Source: CAYRVX01 sp964427875 (GTDB lineage: Bacteria; Planctomycetota; Phycisphaerae; SM23-33). From it: 64,000 nucleotides of DNA. A program made the translations under genes and the position numbers. The notes beneath the pieces were generated by a model. That model worked only from the letters and a program-made list of their open reading frames with translations, did not search any database and was not told where the DNA came from. Below are positions 28,101-36,039 of this stretch, one piece after another (position 1 is the stretch's first letter; each line of letters begins with the position of its first letter). Location of the stretch: the NCBI GenBank assembly GCA_964427875.1, contig CAYRVX010000003.1, forward strand, positions 1 through 64,000, read 5' to 3'.

Positions 28101-30219
28101 CGGCCCTGGCCAGCACGGCGTTGACCTTCAGGCACTCGTCCTTGTACTTGCCGTGCGTATCTCGCGGCCGCCACTCGTTCCTTTGCGAGAAGATCTGGCT
28201 GAAGATCCGGTCGATCCGCTCGGTCGAGTCGCCCGGCTTGTACGAGGTCAACTGGTCGGCGAGCATCTCGAGCTGGAAGTCGAGATTGGTGAGACCTCGC
28301 TGATAGCTGGCGGTGATCCTGTGGAACGCGTCCATGCCGTGGGGCGTCCTGGCGGCCTGGTAATTCTTCACCAGCCCATAGATTCGGCGCTCGGCGTTGA
28401 TGCGGTCGCCGTCTCTGCGGTCGCGCTCGGCGAGGACGGCCAGGGCCATCGCCTTGCAGAGCTCGTTGGGCGCCTTGGCCGGATCGGGCTTGTTCCTGGC
28501 CTCGCGCAGCGCGTCCATCACCGGGCCGATCTGCTCCAGAAGCGCCGGATCGACCGCGGGCTTCTTGTCCTTTCTCCTGGTCCTGGCCTTCCTGCGGAGG
28601 TCCTCGGACCAGCGGCGGGCATCGTTGGCGACCTGGTTGAGGATCTCGTTGCGGGCGGCGCGCCGGTTGCGGACGTTCTCGAACGGCGCCCACGCCAGCG
28701 AGGCCAGGTGCTTGGGGAACCGGCTCTTGTCGAGGTCGTCCTTGCCGCTGACGCGCCACGCGGCCCAGAGATACCGCTTGACCGCCTCCGGATCGTAGAT
28801 GGCGATCGGGGACTTGCTGACGTACTTCGAGCCGAAGTGCAGCCAGGCCTTCTCGAACGCGTCTCGGGGCAGCTTGCTCTTCGCCGCCTCGGTGAGCTTC
28901 CGGTAGGCGGGGAAGACCTTGTGGTTCAGCAGCGCGCCGTAGTTGTCCGACCTCAGGTGCCAGGCGTCGTTTTTCATGACGTGGTCGATCACCTTGTTGA
29001 GGTCGTCGCTGGCGGCGAGGGCGCAGACGGCGGCGGCGTCGGTCGAGGGCGCGCCGCGGAAGATGGCCGCCAGCTTCTTGTACTCGTCTCTCGTTGCCGC
29101 CTCGGTCGGCAGGGGCACGTGTCGAAGGGCCTCGCTGCGGGCAAACAGCGCCGCGTTCGTCGTGCCGAGCTGGACCCACTGGGCGGGCGTGGCAAGGTGG
29201 CGGGCCCGATCCCCGCCGTGCCAGGCCATCATCGCCCCGCGGTCGGCCTCGGCGAGCCGCCCGAACGCACGGACGAAGAATGCCTGCTTCTGGGCCTGCT
29301 GCTCCCGCCATAGCTTCTCGTCGAAGCGGCCGATCCCGCCGGCCAGCACGCTCAGGACCTCCTGGAGAGTCCCGGCGGAGCAAGAGGCCTTGACGTAGTC
29401 CTCAGCGGCGCGGACGACCCGCCCGAAGTCGCGCTCGAGCGCCTCGGCGCCCTTCCCCGCCGAGCCCGCCCGGAAAGCCAGGTTCGCCACGAAAAAAGCG
29501 TATCGCGCCCGGCGGACCTGGTCGTTGCGAATCAGCGGGACGATCTTCTCGCAGTACGACAGGGCCGCGTAATGGCTCGGCGAGGCGCGGGAGATCTCCT
29601 CCATCAGCCGGTCGAGGTAAGACCAGTAGTACAGCCGCTCCTGCTCGGCCGGCATCTTGTCGGCCATGGCCACCGAGAGCATCTTCGCAAGGCCGACGTG
29701 GTCGCTGCGGCCGCGGGCCCGCGTGAGGAACCACGAGTCGAACCTGCGCGCGCTGGGGTCCTGGCGGAACTTCTCGCCGTGCTTCTTCAGGAACTGGTAG
29801 GCGTCCTCTTCGGCGCCGAGGAAGTCGATGAGGAGCGAGCAGAGGGTCCCGGCCGCACGCCCGACTTCCCTGGAGGGCCTCGCCGCGGCGAGGTAGGCCT
29901 TGAACCTCGCGACGGCGAAGGTGTAATCGCCCGCGCGGTAGGCGGCGTCGGCCGTGGCCAGCAGGAGCGCCGGCGAGGGTCGGTAGTTGTGCGACAGGTA
30001 GCCGCGAATGCTCAAGGAGGCCGAATAGGGCCGCCCCAGCTCGCGGGAGAGCCCCAGAAGCTCCATCACCTCGGGCTCTGTCGTTCCGCCGGGGTCGGAC
30101 TGGACCTTCTGAAGCAGGGCCTCGAAACGGGCGGCCTTCGGGTCGGCGGGCTTGTCGGCCCCGGCCGCCAACCCGCTCAACGCCAGAACAACGCCAATGG
30201 TCAGCAGCGACTTTCTCAT
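22174..30219 (-). CDS. Giant secreted TPR/beta-module protein (2681 aa)
   Basis: Start ATG 30219 (MRKSLLTIGVVLALSGLAAGA, a signal peptide) with AAAGGGATCACG before it. The first half is helical repeats (SPALLLATADAAYRAGDYTFA; YLYQTEAAYHMAMVKYAQ-type units further on). From about residue 1270 to 2350 a beta-rich middle repeats a motif ET..hSGiF.G..., then GD.i...Y.D: ETGPYSGVFEGAV, ETEEHSGIFLGVV, ETYSHSGIFKGLV, with GDRITVTYEDP, GDDVILTYLDRE, GDEIAAAYVQP. The last 300 residues are BamD/YbgF-like TPRs (DYPHTTARAQAEYLLADLSL, RYPDNPLVAETIARLGQYFL). A periplasmic scaffold or receptor for the ExbBD machine is inferred. It is third in the leftward block, 59 bp after the 767-aa TPR gene. Confidence 0.8.
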   Translation of the reverse strand: MRKSLLTIGVVLALSGLAAGADKPADPKAARFEALLQKVQSDPGGTTEPEVMELLGLSRELGRPYSASLSIRGYLSHNYRPSPALLLATADAAYRAGDYTFAVARFKAYLAAARPSREVGRAAGTLCSLLIDFLGAEEDAYQFLKKHGEKFRQDPSARRFDSWFLTRARGRSDHVGLAKMLSVAMADKMPAEQERLYYWSYLDRLMEEISRASPSHYAALSYCEKIVPLIRNDQVRRARYAFFVANLAFRAGSAGKGAEALERDFGRVVRAAEDYVKASCSAGTLQEVLSVLAGGIGRFDEKLWREQQAQKQAFFVRAFGRLAEADRGAMMAWHGGDRARHLATPAQWVQLGTTNAALFARSEALRHVPLPTEAATRDEYKKLAAIFRGAPSTDAAAVCALAASDDLNKVIDHVMKNDAWHLRSDNYGALLNHKVFPAYRKLTEAAKSKLPRDAFEKAWLHFGSKYVSKSPIAIYDPEAVKRYLWAAWRVSGKDDLDKSRFPKHLASLAWAPFENVRNRRAARNEILNQVANDARRWSEDLRRKARTRRKDKKPAVDPALLEQIGPVMDALREARNKPDPAKAPNELCKAMALAVLAERDRRDGDRINAERRIYGLVKNYQAARTPHGMDAFHRITASYQRGLTNLDFQLEMLADQLTSYKPGDSTERIDRIFSQIFSQRNEWRPRDTHGKYKDECLKVNAVLARAVARLADRGQFCPKLFNWFRDTRIGKNWNGGKAGADVMARVIEKRLFHKSGYRADRSDLSATTSYMRLLRQEFSALSGRYPVETYFDDMYVEEAQKKGFLDWGYWEFGRDEKKKVVAAAARLLARDRLPVGSDDAEGTYSLRTLDRWMHVALKADKAARRALLAKCDAAYGKTRFDAYAMGYGHFAAEAPADRKTFFNRLSTYVSRAAEAPARVGMPALTALEDLTAKDLTDREIKVLTDMFTRAASPVWSRGWHFDTAVLTLHEALVARKRQAEVFLLAGHFWKVVRDVRDYNFSKKMTRLVDELRKAEQQDLALAYSSVGLALAQNVLQGELRTALGGVRTWALAEMGGIIPVPKGHQLRPLYEAQLAYLTGRYQTAWETYLANRRRLQGAYRELDPQFCIWIIERNTEFKDFDAGESLAREMLTWFDEVSERFEPEVRARLQLAYANIALARDDRPRARALYERITAAKEFAATRSQLDAELKIADVDMIDGNYDRAMDRLEALSRRKDRYLQTEAAYHMAMVKYAQEEYAEAKDCLEQTFTLSPDHALGRILEGRVNLKLKKLEQPTDIDLGEKIGRKFIVPGRPVRVTLVDRNLSIVRKATEIELRVWTDSGDEEFFSLVPFGDSKTKFKGQIATELGGVRKGDHAIQVIGKDRVHYAFSERFARVQKIESNTPFTLSVATDAELYASSGKILTKEEREARALEKMIRQRMGTEQEDKNVPLSTVRSEDQIKPGNRINVRVLDADRGETRAKDKLTVRLVTASGDGIKAFTLTETGPYSGVFEGAVPTEPAQATAYASDSQEGAEANFAISAKDYPAWVGLPKPSRSRPKTFSVDLNDNVSLGKMKVIAREPSRKLKSFLVQTSFNARDFTTVGSWPKRLVPWNGQAGLELARYVTEEPAGGRQQITPPKTVRDFRNYLEQGHVREEQEKFTANIRTLAANWDWKLDGRGRQMGLDGNKKNKRYYVAHMQAAFHQARRQIRTFTLHLKGGAPSRDLPVTYLLAVDGEGTSQARRRGADDRAIEVKRALGKGVHRVDVYVFAHQNGNPHFEVTCDTAKPPYEIPCPAEMFDIARHPEISRGLSREVAAVTASSDNTAFDVAFPAGSRARVVRLLMTDFETDAPAINKIHLTDAGGKQVLPAKLDFMQLRKNRTLEIVPGDRITVTYEDPKPLTRGREQHEAFLTATYTNAEISACFVEYEISGDGERTARYVSMRRFDAGDKINVFLQDPDCDVSEKLDTVKFTARTSEGKPIELTALETEEHSGIFLGVVFPIKGAPKRKSELTVKEGDDVILTYLDRENTDPGIPWNRTFAVEQVWFAPPEVRLYEVTSLTLEEADKLAGRTPRTGRRRAAPRGGGPALAAEVVPPRRTLLAVRPEPAARKKPANVVIGGPMLVEVLFPAITKSAESLCTIYLQTSSGRKKHGKPVPAGTFDPNVPGTIKLARTPGDAGAPEVPPGYREIVIRGNPYALSPLDDGRFTFSVPMKLGAVPPKTLINVEPEPGAAEEAEELALSLNGEDEIFVGLSYKDDKGRRRWSTCKAALSGDFFFDVMDRRYQESVEGFYVGENMYFRVIDPTRDSSDKKELIAVELTTRSGKTKKLDLIETYSHSGIFKGLVRVVHADDKAAGAEAGVMPAVYGDEIAAAYVQPKTKASTRVPLTVFKGSDGKVVPFTKRFKDPAMAVETQFMIAEAYFELAKRHRELKQDSLARREIAQGRKLLEEAIRDYPHTTARAQAEYLLADLSLEFGNDAVNPDARKKHYMDAIARYSDIVATYGDSEYAPKAQFRKALAYEKMEMLDEACEEYVKLSYRYPDNPLVAETIARLGQYFLNKGRGIREQIEKESDAVEREKARLKAADMFKTAGQVFGRLGVRFPNHRLAGKTMLLSAQCFMQGEDYKAAVKGYTRVVKTPDMDKDLVAEGMYWCGHSYMEMNDLIKAYQMFKKLTWDYPASKWAKFARGRLADEKLANIEE

Positions 30220-30278
30220 CGTGATCCCTTTGACTTGATTCCAGGTGGATCCTTCGTTGTGGCAGGCACGTTGGCCGG

Positions 30279-32582
30279 TCACGGGGTGCTCTTCGCCGCC
30301 CCGGCCGGCGCGCCTTTCTCCAGCTCCGACTTGATGGCCGGGAGAAGCTCCTTGGCCTTCTTCGCGTGCGGGCTGGCGGGGTACTCGAAGATCAACTGCG
30401 TGCACTTGTCGTGGGCCTTCTTGTGATTGCCCATTCGATAGGCGACGTAGACCCACTTCAGGAGCATGGAATCCAGGAAGTTCCCGTCGGGGTAGTCCTG
30501 GAAGATCTGCTCCAGCAGGTCGTCGGCCCGGGGGTGATCCCGGCTGTCGAGGTAATAATCCACCAGCTTGCCGAGCGACTCGCCGGCGTACTGGCTCTCG
30601 CCGAAGCGCTCGGCGCACAGCTTGTACTGGCGAATGGCCTGCTCCGTCAGCCCGGCGTTGGCCGGGGCCGACTCGCCGGTCCGGGCGGCGGCCGCATCCG
30701 CCCGTTCCTTCGCCTGCATCTCCGTCGTCTGGGCGATCCGGAACTGCGCCTCGGCCTTGACCATCGAGCTCGGCAGGCGGAGGATCTGGCCGAACACCAT
30801 CCGCGCCCGCCGGTAGTCCTTGTCCTTCAGGTGAATGTTGCCGATCCCCATCATCGCCTGATCGACGAAGGGGCTGTCGGGATACAGGCGGTTGAAGAGC
30901 CGGCAGGTGGCCATGGCCTGGCGGTAGTCCTCTATGGCGATGTACAGGTTCCACCGCAGCTTGAAGGCCTCCTCCTTCAGGGCCGAGGGGATCGGGCTCT
31001 GCATCCGGATGATCGCGTCCACGCGTTCCAGGCCGTCGGTGGCCTTCGTCTTGGCGCCCTTCTTTAGCCCCATCGAGGCGAAGATCCTCGCCAGCTCGAG
31101 AAACGCCGTGCCCTCGACCAGGTTCTTCTTGGCCCGAAGGATGGCGTCGGGCACGAAGTTGACGCTCGTGCCCAGGCGGCTGGTGATCTCTCCGGCGACG
31201 TTGATCGCGGCCCTCGCCACGCGCTGGCTTCGACCGCCAATGTGCAGGTCGTCGATGTAGGTCGCCACCACCTCGTCGCCGATCGCACAGGAGAGGATGC
31301 TGTCGTTCTTGCTGACGGGCTGGTCCTCGCGGAAGCCCTGGACCGAAACGGAACTGGCGAATCGCCCGCTGTGCGTCGGCGCTTCGCCCAGTTCGGTCAA
31401 CTCGACGATCACCTCGTCCCGGACGCGGTACTGCTCTTCGGCCTGGAAGATCAGGTCGGTGGTCATCTCCTCGCCGGCGGCTCCCTCGGCCTGCTCGACC
31501 TTGTAGCGGGAGACGATCTTGACCAGGGCCTTGTCGGCCCCGTCGGTGAGATCCAGGTCGACGTCCTGGAGGACGAGGTGCAGGGGCTGGCCGATGAAGG
31601 CCGCCGGCGCCTGCGACTCGAACGTCCCCATGGTGAACGTCAGCCCCGCCGTCGAAACGACCTCGACCGTCTCCGTCCGCAGCACGTCCTTCTCGCCGGC
31701 CTTGGTGTTGTTGTCGTGGTACTTCGTCGTGATCCTGTCCCCGCCGACCACCTGGAGCGTGCCGTCGCCCTTGCTGGCCTTGCCGATCTCCGTCGGGATG
31801 CTCGACAGGAAGATCCCCGTTCGCAGGCTCAGCGGAATGCACGTGACCGCTTCCTTGTCCCCGCCGGCCGTCTCGATCGTCGCGCCGATCTTCCGCTCCA
31901 GCCGGTGGAGGATCGGCAGGTCGCCGTCCTCGATCTTCGCGTAGAACCGCCGCCCCGCCTCGACATACTTGACCGTCGGGCTGTTGGGGTCCACGAACGT
32001 GCCCACCAGGCTCAGGGCCTTGATGGCCTTGTTCCAGTTGCCCTGCGCGAAGTGGCACATACCCACGTAGTAGAAGGCCTGGTTCGCCCACACGGTGTTC
32101 GGGTAGTCCGTCGTGATCTTCCGCAGCACGGGGAAGGCCGCGCCGTACTGCTTCATCTGGAAGTACGCCATGCCCGTCAGGTACAGCCCTTCCAGGTAGA
32201 GGTCCCTCGCCTTGCCGACGACCTCCTCGTCGGGCTTCTTCAGCTCGTTCAGGTGGCGAAGCACCGTGATGGCCCGCGCCTGGTCGTGCTGCTCGACGTA
32301 GTGCCTGCCCAGCGCGAGGTAGGCCTCATGGCGGACCGGCGTCTTGGCGTACTGCTTGACGATCGTCTCCAGCATCTTGACGCCGCGCTCCTTCTCGCCG
32401 AGGGCCAGCAGGTCATTGGCCTTCTTCAGCAGGCTCTTGGCGGCGTAGACGTTGACGGCCTCTTCACGCGACGGGCGCCTCCCGGCGGTCCTTCTCGCCT
32501 GCGCCAGCACCATGCCGCAGACGAGCGCCGAGACGGCGGCGCCCGCCGCGAGACGTCTGTAACCTCTGCTCGATCGCTTCAT
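30279..32582 (-). CDS. Secreted TPR protein with the same beta module (767 aa)
   Basis: N-terminal basic residues and a membrane segment (RLAAGAAVSALVCGMVLA) act as a signal. TPR units occupy about 45-200 (EAYLALGRHYVEQHDQARAI, QAFYYVGMCHFAQGNWNKAI). The middle, about 230-450, has two copies of the beta motif seen in the giant neighbour: SLRTGIFLSSIP with GDRITTKYHD, and APTHSGRFASSV with GDEVVATYIDD. TPRs return in the last 300 residues (QAMMGIGNIHLKDKDYRRAR, YPDSPFVDQ), ending AGAAKSTP. The plan TPR-beta-TPR is a small version of the 2681-aa protein, so the two are related in design. It begins 12 bp after the 587-aa gene. Confidence 0.8.
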   Translation of the reverse strand: MKRSSRGYRRLAAGAAVSALVCGMVLAQARRTAGRRPSREEAVNVYAAKSLLKKANDLLALGEKERGVKMLETIVKQYAKTPVRHEAYLALGRHYVEQHDQARAITVLRHLNELKKPDEEVVGKARDLYLEGLYLTGMAYFQMKQYGAAFPVLRKITTDYPNTVWANQAFYYVGMCHFAQGNWNKAIKALSLVGTFVDPNSPTVKYVEAGRRFYAKIEDGDLPILHRLERKIGATIETAGGDKEAVTCIPLSLRTGIFLSSIPTEIGKASKGDGTLQVVGGDRITTKYHDNNTKAGEKDVLRTETVEVVSTAGLTFTMGTFESQAPAAFIGQPLHLVLQDVDLDLTDGADKALVKIVSRYKVEQAEGAAGEEMTTDLIFQAEEQYRVRDEVIVELTELGEAPTHSGRFASSVSVQGFREDQPVSKNDSILSCAIGDEVVATYIDDLHIGGRSQRVARAAINVAGEITSRLGTSVNFVPDAILRAKKNLVEGTAFLELARIFASMGLKKGAKTKATDGLERVDAIIRMQSPIPSALKEEAFKLRWNLYIAIEDYRQAMATCRLFNRLYPDSPFVDQAMMGIGNIHLKDKDYRRARMVFGQILRLPSSMVKAEAQFRIAQTTEMQAKERADAAAARTGESAPANAGLTEQAIRQYKLCAERFGESQYAGESLGKLVDYYLDSRDHPRADDLLEQIFQDYPDGNFLDSMLLKWVYVAYRMGNHKKAHDKCTQLIFEYPASPHAKKAKELLPAIKSELEKGAPAGAAKSTP

Positions 32583-32594
32583 GTCTCTTCCTTA

Positions 32595-34358
32595 CTATGT
32601 GCCCGAATCTACCTTCCCGTCGCGAACGCCGCCCCGGATCCGTGTGACCCCCATGCCTTCCAGTCGGTTGTGCGCCTCGGACGACTCGCCGGTCTCGGGG
32701 TACTTGACCAGGACCCGCCGATACGCGGCGATGCACTGCTTCGTGAGCCTGGCCCGCCCGTAGACCTGGGCGATCCGGATCGCCGCCTGGGCGCTGTGCT
32801 TCTTGAAAAAGGCCTCCACCTCCCTGAGCTGAGCGACGGCCTTCGAGACCTGGCCCATCTTCTCGTAGCACCCGGCGATCCGCCACAGGTTCCCCGGCTG
32901 CTCCGTGACCCGGCGGTAGACCAGGATCGCCTCGGGGTACTTCCTCGTCCATTCCAGCAGCTCGGCCTTCTTCCAGAGCGCGCTCGAGGCGTACTCGGGC
33001 ACGCCGATGAGGTGGTCGGCCAGGGGAATGCCCTTCTTGGCGTCCCGCTTCCAGTGGTAGTACAGCAGCAGCTCGTGCTTGCCGCGGTCCTTGTCCTTCA
33101 TGCTCATGCAGAGGTCTCTGCCGAGATCGAAGTCCTTTCCCCAGAAGTAGCGGGCCAGGTGCGCCTTCTCGCCGTCCGGCATCTTCGCGAGATCGAGCTT
33201 GTGGAAGGCGTTCCTGCCCATCTCCGCGTCGCCGACCGCGTCGTAGAGCACCTTCATCAGCGAGGTGATCTGCCGGTTGTCCATCCTGGCGAAGGCGAGC
33301 TTGTTGTAGTACTCCATCAACTTGGGCTTCCGCCGGCCGTAGATCGAGATCCACTTGATGATCCGGTCGTAGTCGTCCTGCTTGCCGCCCTTGGTGAACT
33401 GCTCGTCGATCCGGCGCACCCAGCCGCCGACGTCGCCGTCGGCGGCGAGGTGGAAGCCGGCCACGGCGATCCGGTAGTCATCCTGCTGGGGGAACTTGCC
33501 GTCCAACTGCCCGGCCCAGTAGGCGTAGTAGCGTGTCTTCAGCTCCTTCTCGTCCTCCTTGAAGCGCCCGTACTGCTCGACCTTCCCGCGAAGGCTGTTC
33601 CAGTACTCGAAGCTCTCGAGGAGCTGCCGGGCGTCCACCTTCCGGCCGCGGTGAAGGATGCGGGCTTCCTCGTGGAACTTCCGCAGCTTGGGCTCGTTGG
33701 GACTCGAGCGAACGCAGTACTCGACGACCTTCCTGCGGGCGTAATGGGCCTCCTGCCCGTTGGTGTGGCGGAAGTCGACGGCGACCTGCCGGAAGTAGGA
33801 CACGGCGCTCTCGGCGTGGCCTTTCGCGGCGAGGTTGTCCGCGAGCTTGTTGACCGCGCCGGCGGCCAGGCGGTGCTTGCGGTACTCCTTGTCCCGGGCC
33901 ATCTTGGCCCAGTGTTTCATCGCCTTGTCTTCGTCGCCGTTCTCCCAGTGTGCCAGGCCCTGGTAGTACAGGGCCGCCGCGGCGTACTCCACGGCGTTGG
34001 GGAAGTAGTCCAGCACCTCGTTGTACTGCTGGACGGCCTCGTTGCGCTTGTCGTCCTTGTGCAGGCAGCGGGCCTTTCGCAGCAGCACGTACGGGATCAC
34101 CAGGCTGCGGGGGTATTCCCGAAGGAACGTCTCGTATTCCGCCCCGGCCTGGCGGTAGTTCTTGTCCCTGTAGATCTTGTCCGCCTTCTCGAGGGCGTGG
34201 GACTCGAAGCGGTCGAGCTTCTTGAACTCCTCGTTGGAGAGGTAGACCTCCTCGCGGCCGCCCCCGAGGGATCGCCTCGGTCTGCCGGCGGCCGGCACGG
34301 CCCACACCAGCGCCGCGGCGGCAAGCACAAAGGCGACCTTCGGGCGCTTCGGCATCAT
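32595..34358 (-). CDS. Secreted TPR protein (587 aa), first gene of the block
   Basis: Start ATG 34358, immediately followed by a second ATG (MMPKRPKVAFVLAAAALVWA), a signal peptide. TPR/BamD-like units: GAEYETFLREYPRSLVIPYV, VQQYNEVLDYFPNAVEYAAA, LYYQGLAHWENGDEDKAMKH; further units in the C-terminal half (RYPEAILVYRRVTEQPGN-like, AAYRRVLVKYPETGESSEAH). It has none of the beta modules of its two neighbours. GGTGGAG lies about 14 bases before the start. It faces the GH117 gene across a 490-bp regulatory region. As the promoter-proximal gene it probably heads the whole ten-gene transcript. Confidence 0.8.
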   Translation of the reverse strand: MMPKRPKVAFVLAAAALVWAVPAAGRPRRSLGGGREEVYLSNEEFKKLDRFESHALEKADKIYRDKNYRQAGAEYETFLREYPRSLVIPYVLLRKARCLHKDDKRNEAVQQYNEVLDYFPNAVEYAAAALYYQGLAHWENGDEDKAMKHWAKMARDKEYRKHRLAAGAVNKLADNLAAKGHAESAVSYFRQVAVDFRHTNGQEAHYARRKVVEYCVRSSPNEPKLRKFHEEARILHRGRKVDARQLLESFEYWNSLRGKVEQYGRFKEDEKELKTRYYAYWAGQLDGKFPQQDDYRIAVAGFHLAADGDVGGWVRRIDEQFTKGGKQDDYDRIIKWISIYGRRKPKLMEYYNKLAFARMDNRQITSLMKVLYDAVGDAEMGRNAFHKLDLAKMPDGEKAHLARYFWGKDFDLGRDLCMSMKDKDRGKHELLLYYHWKRDAKKGIPLADHLIGVPEYASSALWKKAELLEWTRKYPEAILVYRRVTEQPGNLWRIAGCYEKMGQVSKAVAQLREVEAFFKKHSAQAAIRIAQVYGRARLTKQCIAAYRRVLVKYPETGESSEAHNRLEGMGVTRIRGGVRDGKVDSGT

Positions 34359-34719
34359 TGGGCCTTTGACTCCACCTTCTCGGGTCTTCCGGCCAGGGAG
34401 CAAGCGCAACCCAACCCTGTACCTGTGTATAAACCTCGATGAAAACAGCGGGTTTCGGCAAGAGACGAACGCCGCCGGGAAGTTTTTCATCCCCGCTTTC
34501 GCGGCGCCGACAAGGCCCGTTGCGGGGCCCCGAGAGCCCCTTGCCGGCCCTGCGTCGGGGGGCTTTAGAATCAAGGAATCCCCGCCCGGCCCTCGCCCGC
34601 GGGCCCCGCAAACCCGATCGCGCGCACGTACGCAAGGGACCTCAAGTCGATCTGCTGCGCAGAGGCACTTGCGCAGGCGCGACGCAGTGTTCCCGCCGGT
34701 TGGGCAGTTGGCAAGCCGG

Positions 34720-34792
34720 TTGACGCACCGCCCGAGACAAAGCGATACTGACGCTGGACGCCCCAGGACGGTCCTGGGCATACGCGATACTG
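34720..34792 (+). promoter_or_regulatory. Putative promoter and operator of the GH117 gene
   Basis: TTGACG (34720-34725), 18-bp spacer, GATACT (34744-34749). GCGATACTG occurs twice, at 34742-34750 and 34784-34792, 42 bp apart (four helical turns), and between them lies a perfect palindrome CCCAGGAC-G-GTCCTGGG (34762-34778). The rest of the 34359-34848 gap shows no gene. Confidence 0.4.
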
Positions 34793-34848
34793 GGAATGTC
34801 GGGTTGACGTCGAAGCGGGCGACGAGCCGACGACCGGGGAGCCGACCC

Positions 34849-36033
34849 ATGAAGCACGCAGGCTGTGTCCTGATCCTGGCGGTGATCGCGACGGCCAGCG
34901 GGGAGGAGCAGCTTCCCCCAGGCGCGGCGATGAGACGCGACACGGAGAGAAAGGCAAGGCCGATGGTGAGGAAACGGAAGCTCAGTGCCGCGTCGAAGCG
35001 GGCCCTTCATTACACCAAGGGCCCGGAGTGGTTCTGCCAGTTCACGCAGAAGGACGTATCCGGCGACCTCGCCTACGAGGAAGGCCTCAACCGGCGCGAT
35101 CCGAGCGCGGTCATCCGGGTCGGCGAGCTCTACTACGTATGGTACACCAGGTCACCGGGGGCGTCGGCGGGGTTCGGGACGGGAGACCCCAGCCGGAAGG
35201 TGTTTCCCTGGGACCTGTCGGAGGTGTGGTGCGCCACCTCGAAGGACGGCTGGGAATGGAAGGAACAAGGGCGGGCCCTCGGCCGCGGCGCCCCGGGGGC
35301 CTATGACGACCGAAGCGTCTTCACGCCGGAGATCCTTGCGCATGAGGGGAAGTACTACCTCGTCTACCAGTGCGTCAAGGCGCCGTACGTGCGGCGGGTG
35401 AAGAACACGGTCGGCCTGGCCGTCGCCGATTCCCCCCGCGGGCCCTGGCGTAAGCTGCCTGCACCCATCCTGCGGGCCTCCGATACCGGCGAATGGCTCG
35501 GCGAGGACGACAACCGCTTCCTGGTCAGAAGGAAGGGCGACTTCGACAGCCACAAGGTGCACGACCCCTGCCTGATGCACTACCGGGGCGGGTTCTTCCT
35601 GTACTACAAGGGCGAGCGGATGGGCGAGGAGATGGGCTTCGGCGGCCGGGAAACGAAATGGGGGCTGGCCGTCGCGGACAGGCCCGAAGGCCCCTACGTC
35701 AAGAGCGAGTACAACCCGGTGACCAACAGCGGCCACGAAGTGTGCGTGTGGCACTACAAGGGAGGCATCGCGGCGCTTCTCACGACGGACGGCCCGGAGA
35801 AGAACACCATCCAGTATGCCGCCGACGGCGTCAACTTCGAGATCGAGGCGGTGATAAAGGACCCGCCCCATGCCGCGGGGCCGTTCCGTACGCCCGACCA
35901 CGACAAGGGCCCCCTCGAGGGCCTTCGGTGGGGGCTGTGCTTTGCGCACCGCAAGGGCTGGCAGTACATCCGGCGGTACGAAGTGAACGAGACGCTCAAG
36001 AACTGGTTCCTTAACAAAGCCGCGTACGAGTAG
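34849..36033 (+). CDS. GH117-type glycoside hydrolase (neoagarooligosaccharide hydrolase-like)
   Basis: 394 aa from ATG 34849 with GGGGAG upstream and a short hydrophobic start (GCVLILAVIATASG). The sequence follows the GH117 five-bladed propeller: YTKGPEWFCQF, then RRDPSAVIRVGELYYVWYT with the catalytic Asp84, SVFTPEILAHEGKYYLVYQ, DSHKVHDPCLMHY (Asp239) and NSGHEVCVW (His296, Glu297), residues that correspond to the known GH117 active site. Family members release 3,6-anhydro-galactose units from agar or related oligosaccharides; some act on other algal sugars. The following beta-helix gene begins seven bases downstream, so the two are probably one transcript. Its substrate here is inferred, not proven. 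Confidence 0.85.
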   Translation: MKHAGCVLILAVIATASGEEQLPPGAAMRRDTERKARPMVRKRKLSAASKRALHYTKGPEWFCQFTQKDVSGDLAYEEGLNRRDPSAVIRVGELYYVWYTRSPGASAGFGTGDPSRKVFPWDLSEVWCATSKDGWEWKEQGRALGRGAPGAYDDRSVFTPEILAHEGKYYLVYQCVKAPYVRRVKNTVGLAVADSPRGPWRKLPAPILRASDTGEWLGEDDNRFLVRRKGDFDSHKVHDPCLMHYRGGFFLYYKGERMGEEMGFGGRETKWGLAVADRPEGPYVKSEYNPVTNSGHEVCVWHYKGGIAALLTTDGPEKNTIQYAADGVNFEIEAVIKDPPHAAGPFRTPDHDKGPLEGLRWGLCFAHRKGWQYIRRYEVNETLKNWFLNKAAYE

Positions 36034-36039
36034 CGGGCG

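Noticed and set aside
30220..32091. Upstream extension of the 2681-aa protein
   Set aside because: It runs antisense-like through the neighbouring gene's frame; ATG 30219 has a ribosome-binding site and signal peptide.
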